Of a stretch of 64,000 nt of DNA, positions 63,766-64,000 are shown one piece after another (within the stretch, counting starts at the first letter, position 1; the number at the start of each line of letters is the position of its first letter). A program made the translations under genes and the position numbers. The stretch is from Cephalopachus bancanus. Taxonomy: Eukaryota; Chordata; Mammalia; Primates; Tarsiidae. A model generated the notes under the pieces. That model searched no databases and was not told where the DNA came from. It saw only the letters and a list, made by a program, of their open reading frames with translations. The stretch is taken from positions 1,798,001 to 1,862,000 of the forward strand of contig JAPVLO010000056.1 in the NCBI GenBank assembly GCA_027257055.1. The letters run 5' to 3'.

Positions 63766-64000
63766 GATTTTTTTTTATCTTAAAGATGTGGGGTACAATT
63801 CAGGATTAGGTATACAAGTGGTCATTGTACAGGCAAAGTTTGGGCCTCCCTTTGGTCTCCACTTCGCCTGATTTGAGATAAGGTATCCTTATTGATGCTC
63901 TGCTTCCCACCCCTCCCCCCCATCCCATTACTGCCAATCCCTTTATCTTTAAAAAATATTTTTTTTAATTTTTAATTTTAAAATTGTGGGATACAATTCA
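63766..64000 (-). mobile_element. L1 LINE 3' ends, two in tandem, running off the window
   Basis: Antisense L1 3' UTR from a T-run: GATGTGGGGTACAATTCAGG, ATTAGGTATACAAGTGG and a C-rich tract. A second poly-T and the motif TTGTGGGATACAATTCA begin again at about 63955, so one truncated L1 3' end lies in front of another that continues past base 64000. Confidence 0.8.

Overview
The window looks like nuclear DNA of a primate. It is packed with dimeric Alu elements on both strands, and also carries L1, L2, MIR, LTR and DNA-transposon relics plus dinucleotide microsatellites. The younger Alus do not have the layout known for AluS/AluY of monkeys and apes. They read GGCTCAGCCTGTAATCC in the left arm (a CG dinucleotide is missing), CTCTACAATAAATCAAAAA at the arm junction, and CTCCAACTCAAAA at the end. 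They also lack the TCCTAGCACTCTGGGAGG motif usual in lemur, loris and galago Alus. By exclusion I infer a tarsier-like genome. This is an inference, not a database result.

I find no gene that I can support. No open frame has a recognisable protein domain. Most of the longer frames cross Alu, L1, L2 or MIR sequence, and the largest (193 codons) starts in a MIR. The window is best read as intergenic or intronic DNA. No tRNA, rRNA, CRISPR or operon-like feature is visible.

Layout. 1-17 kb: scattered Alus, many MIR and L2 relics, a MER5-like hAT relic, an old LTR piece, a diverged ~200-bp direct duplication (13.9/14.35 kb), an old L1 tail (14.85-15.42 kb) and a CTCF-like motif (16.18 kb). 17-19.7 kb: an old repeat-like tract cut up by Alus, a GT microsatellite and a tiny polyadenylated retroposon. 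20-27 kb: sparse, with MIR/L2 relics, a tailless Alu fragment, an L2-derived hairpin and a repeat-poor 1.3-kb stretch with clustered ETS cores. 27.4-31.1 kb: one long antisense old L1 carrying three later insertions (an mRNA 3'-end fragment, a mariner-type element and an Alu). 31.8-32.5 kb: nested Alus. 32.5-44.8 kb: mostly MIR/L2 relics and plain DNA. 44.9-51.2 kb: two younger L1 tails, more Alus, an LTR relic and two more copies of the tiny retroposon. 51-64 kb: MIR-rich DNA with a rearranged mariner relic, a monomeric Alu, a second tailless Alu and L1 3' ends running off the window edge.

The most interesting signal is a family of three short (about 74-81 bp) polyadenylated insertions (17.9, 45.3 and 48.8 kb). 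Their body resembles the polyadenylation end of an endogenous retrovirus LTR, and two of them have clear target-site duplications. They look like LTR-end transcripts copied by L1 machinery. Two Alu fragments that lack 3' ends and A-tails but keep target-site duplications are a second unusual class.
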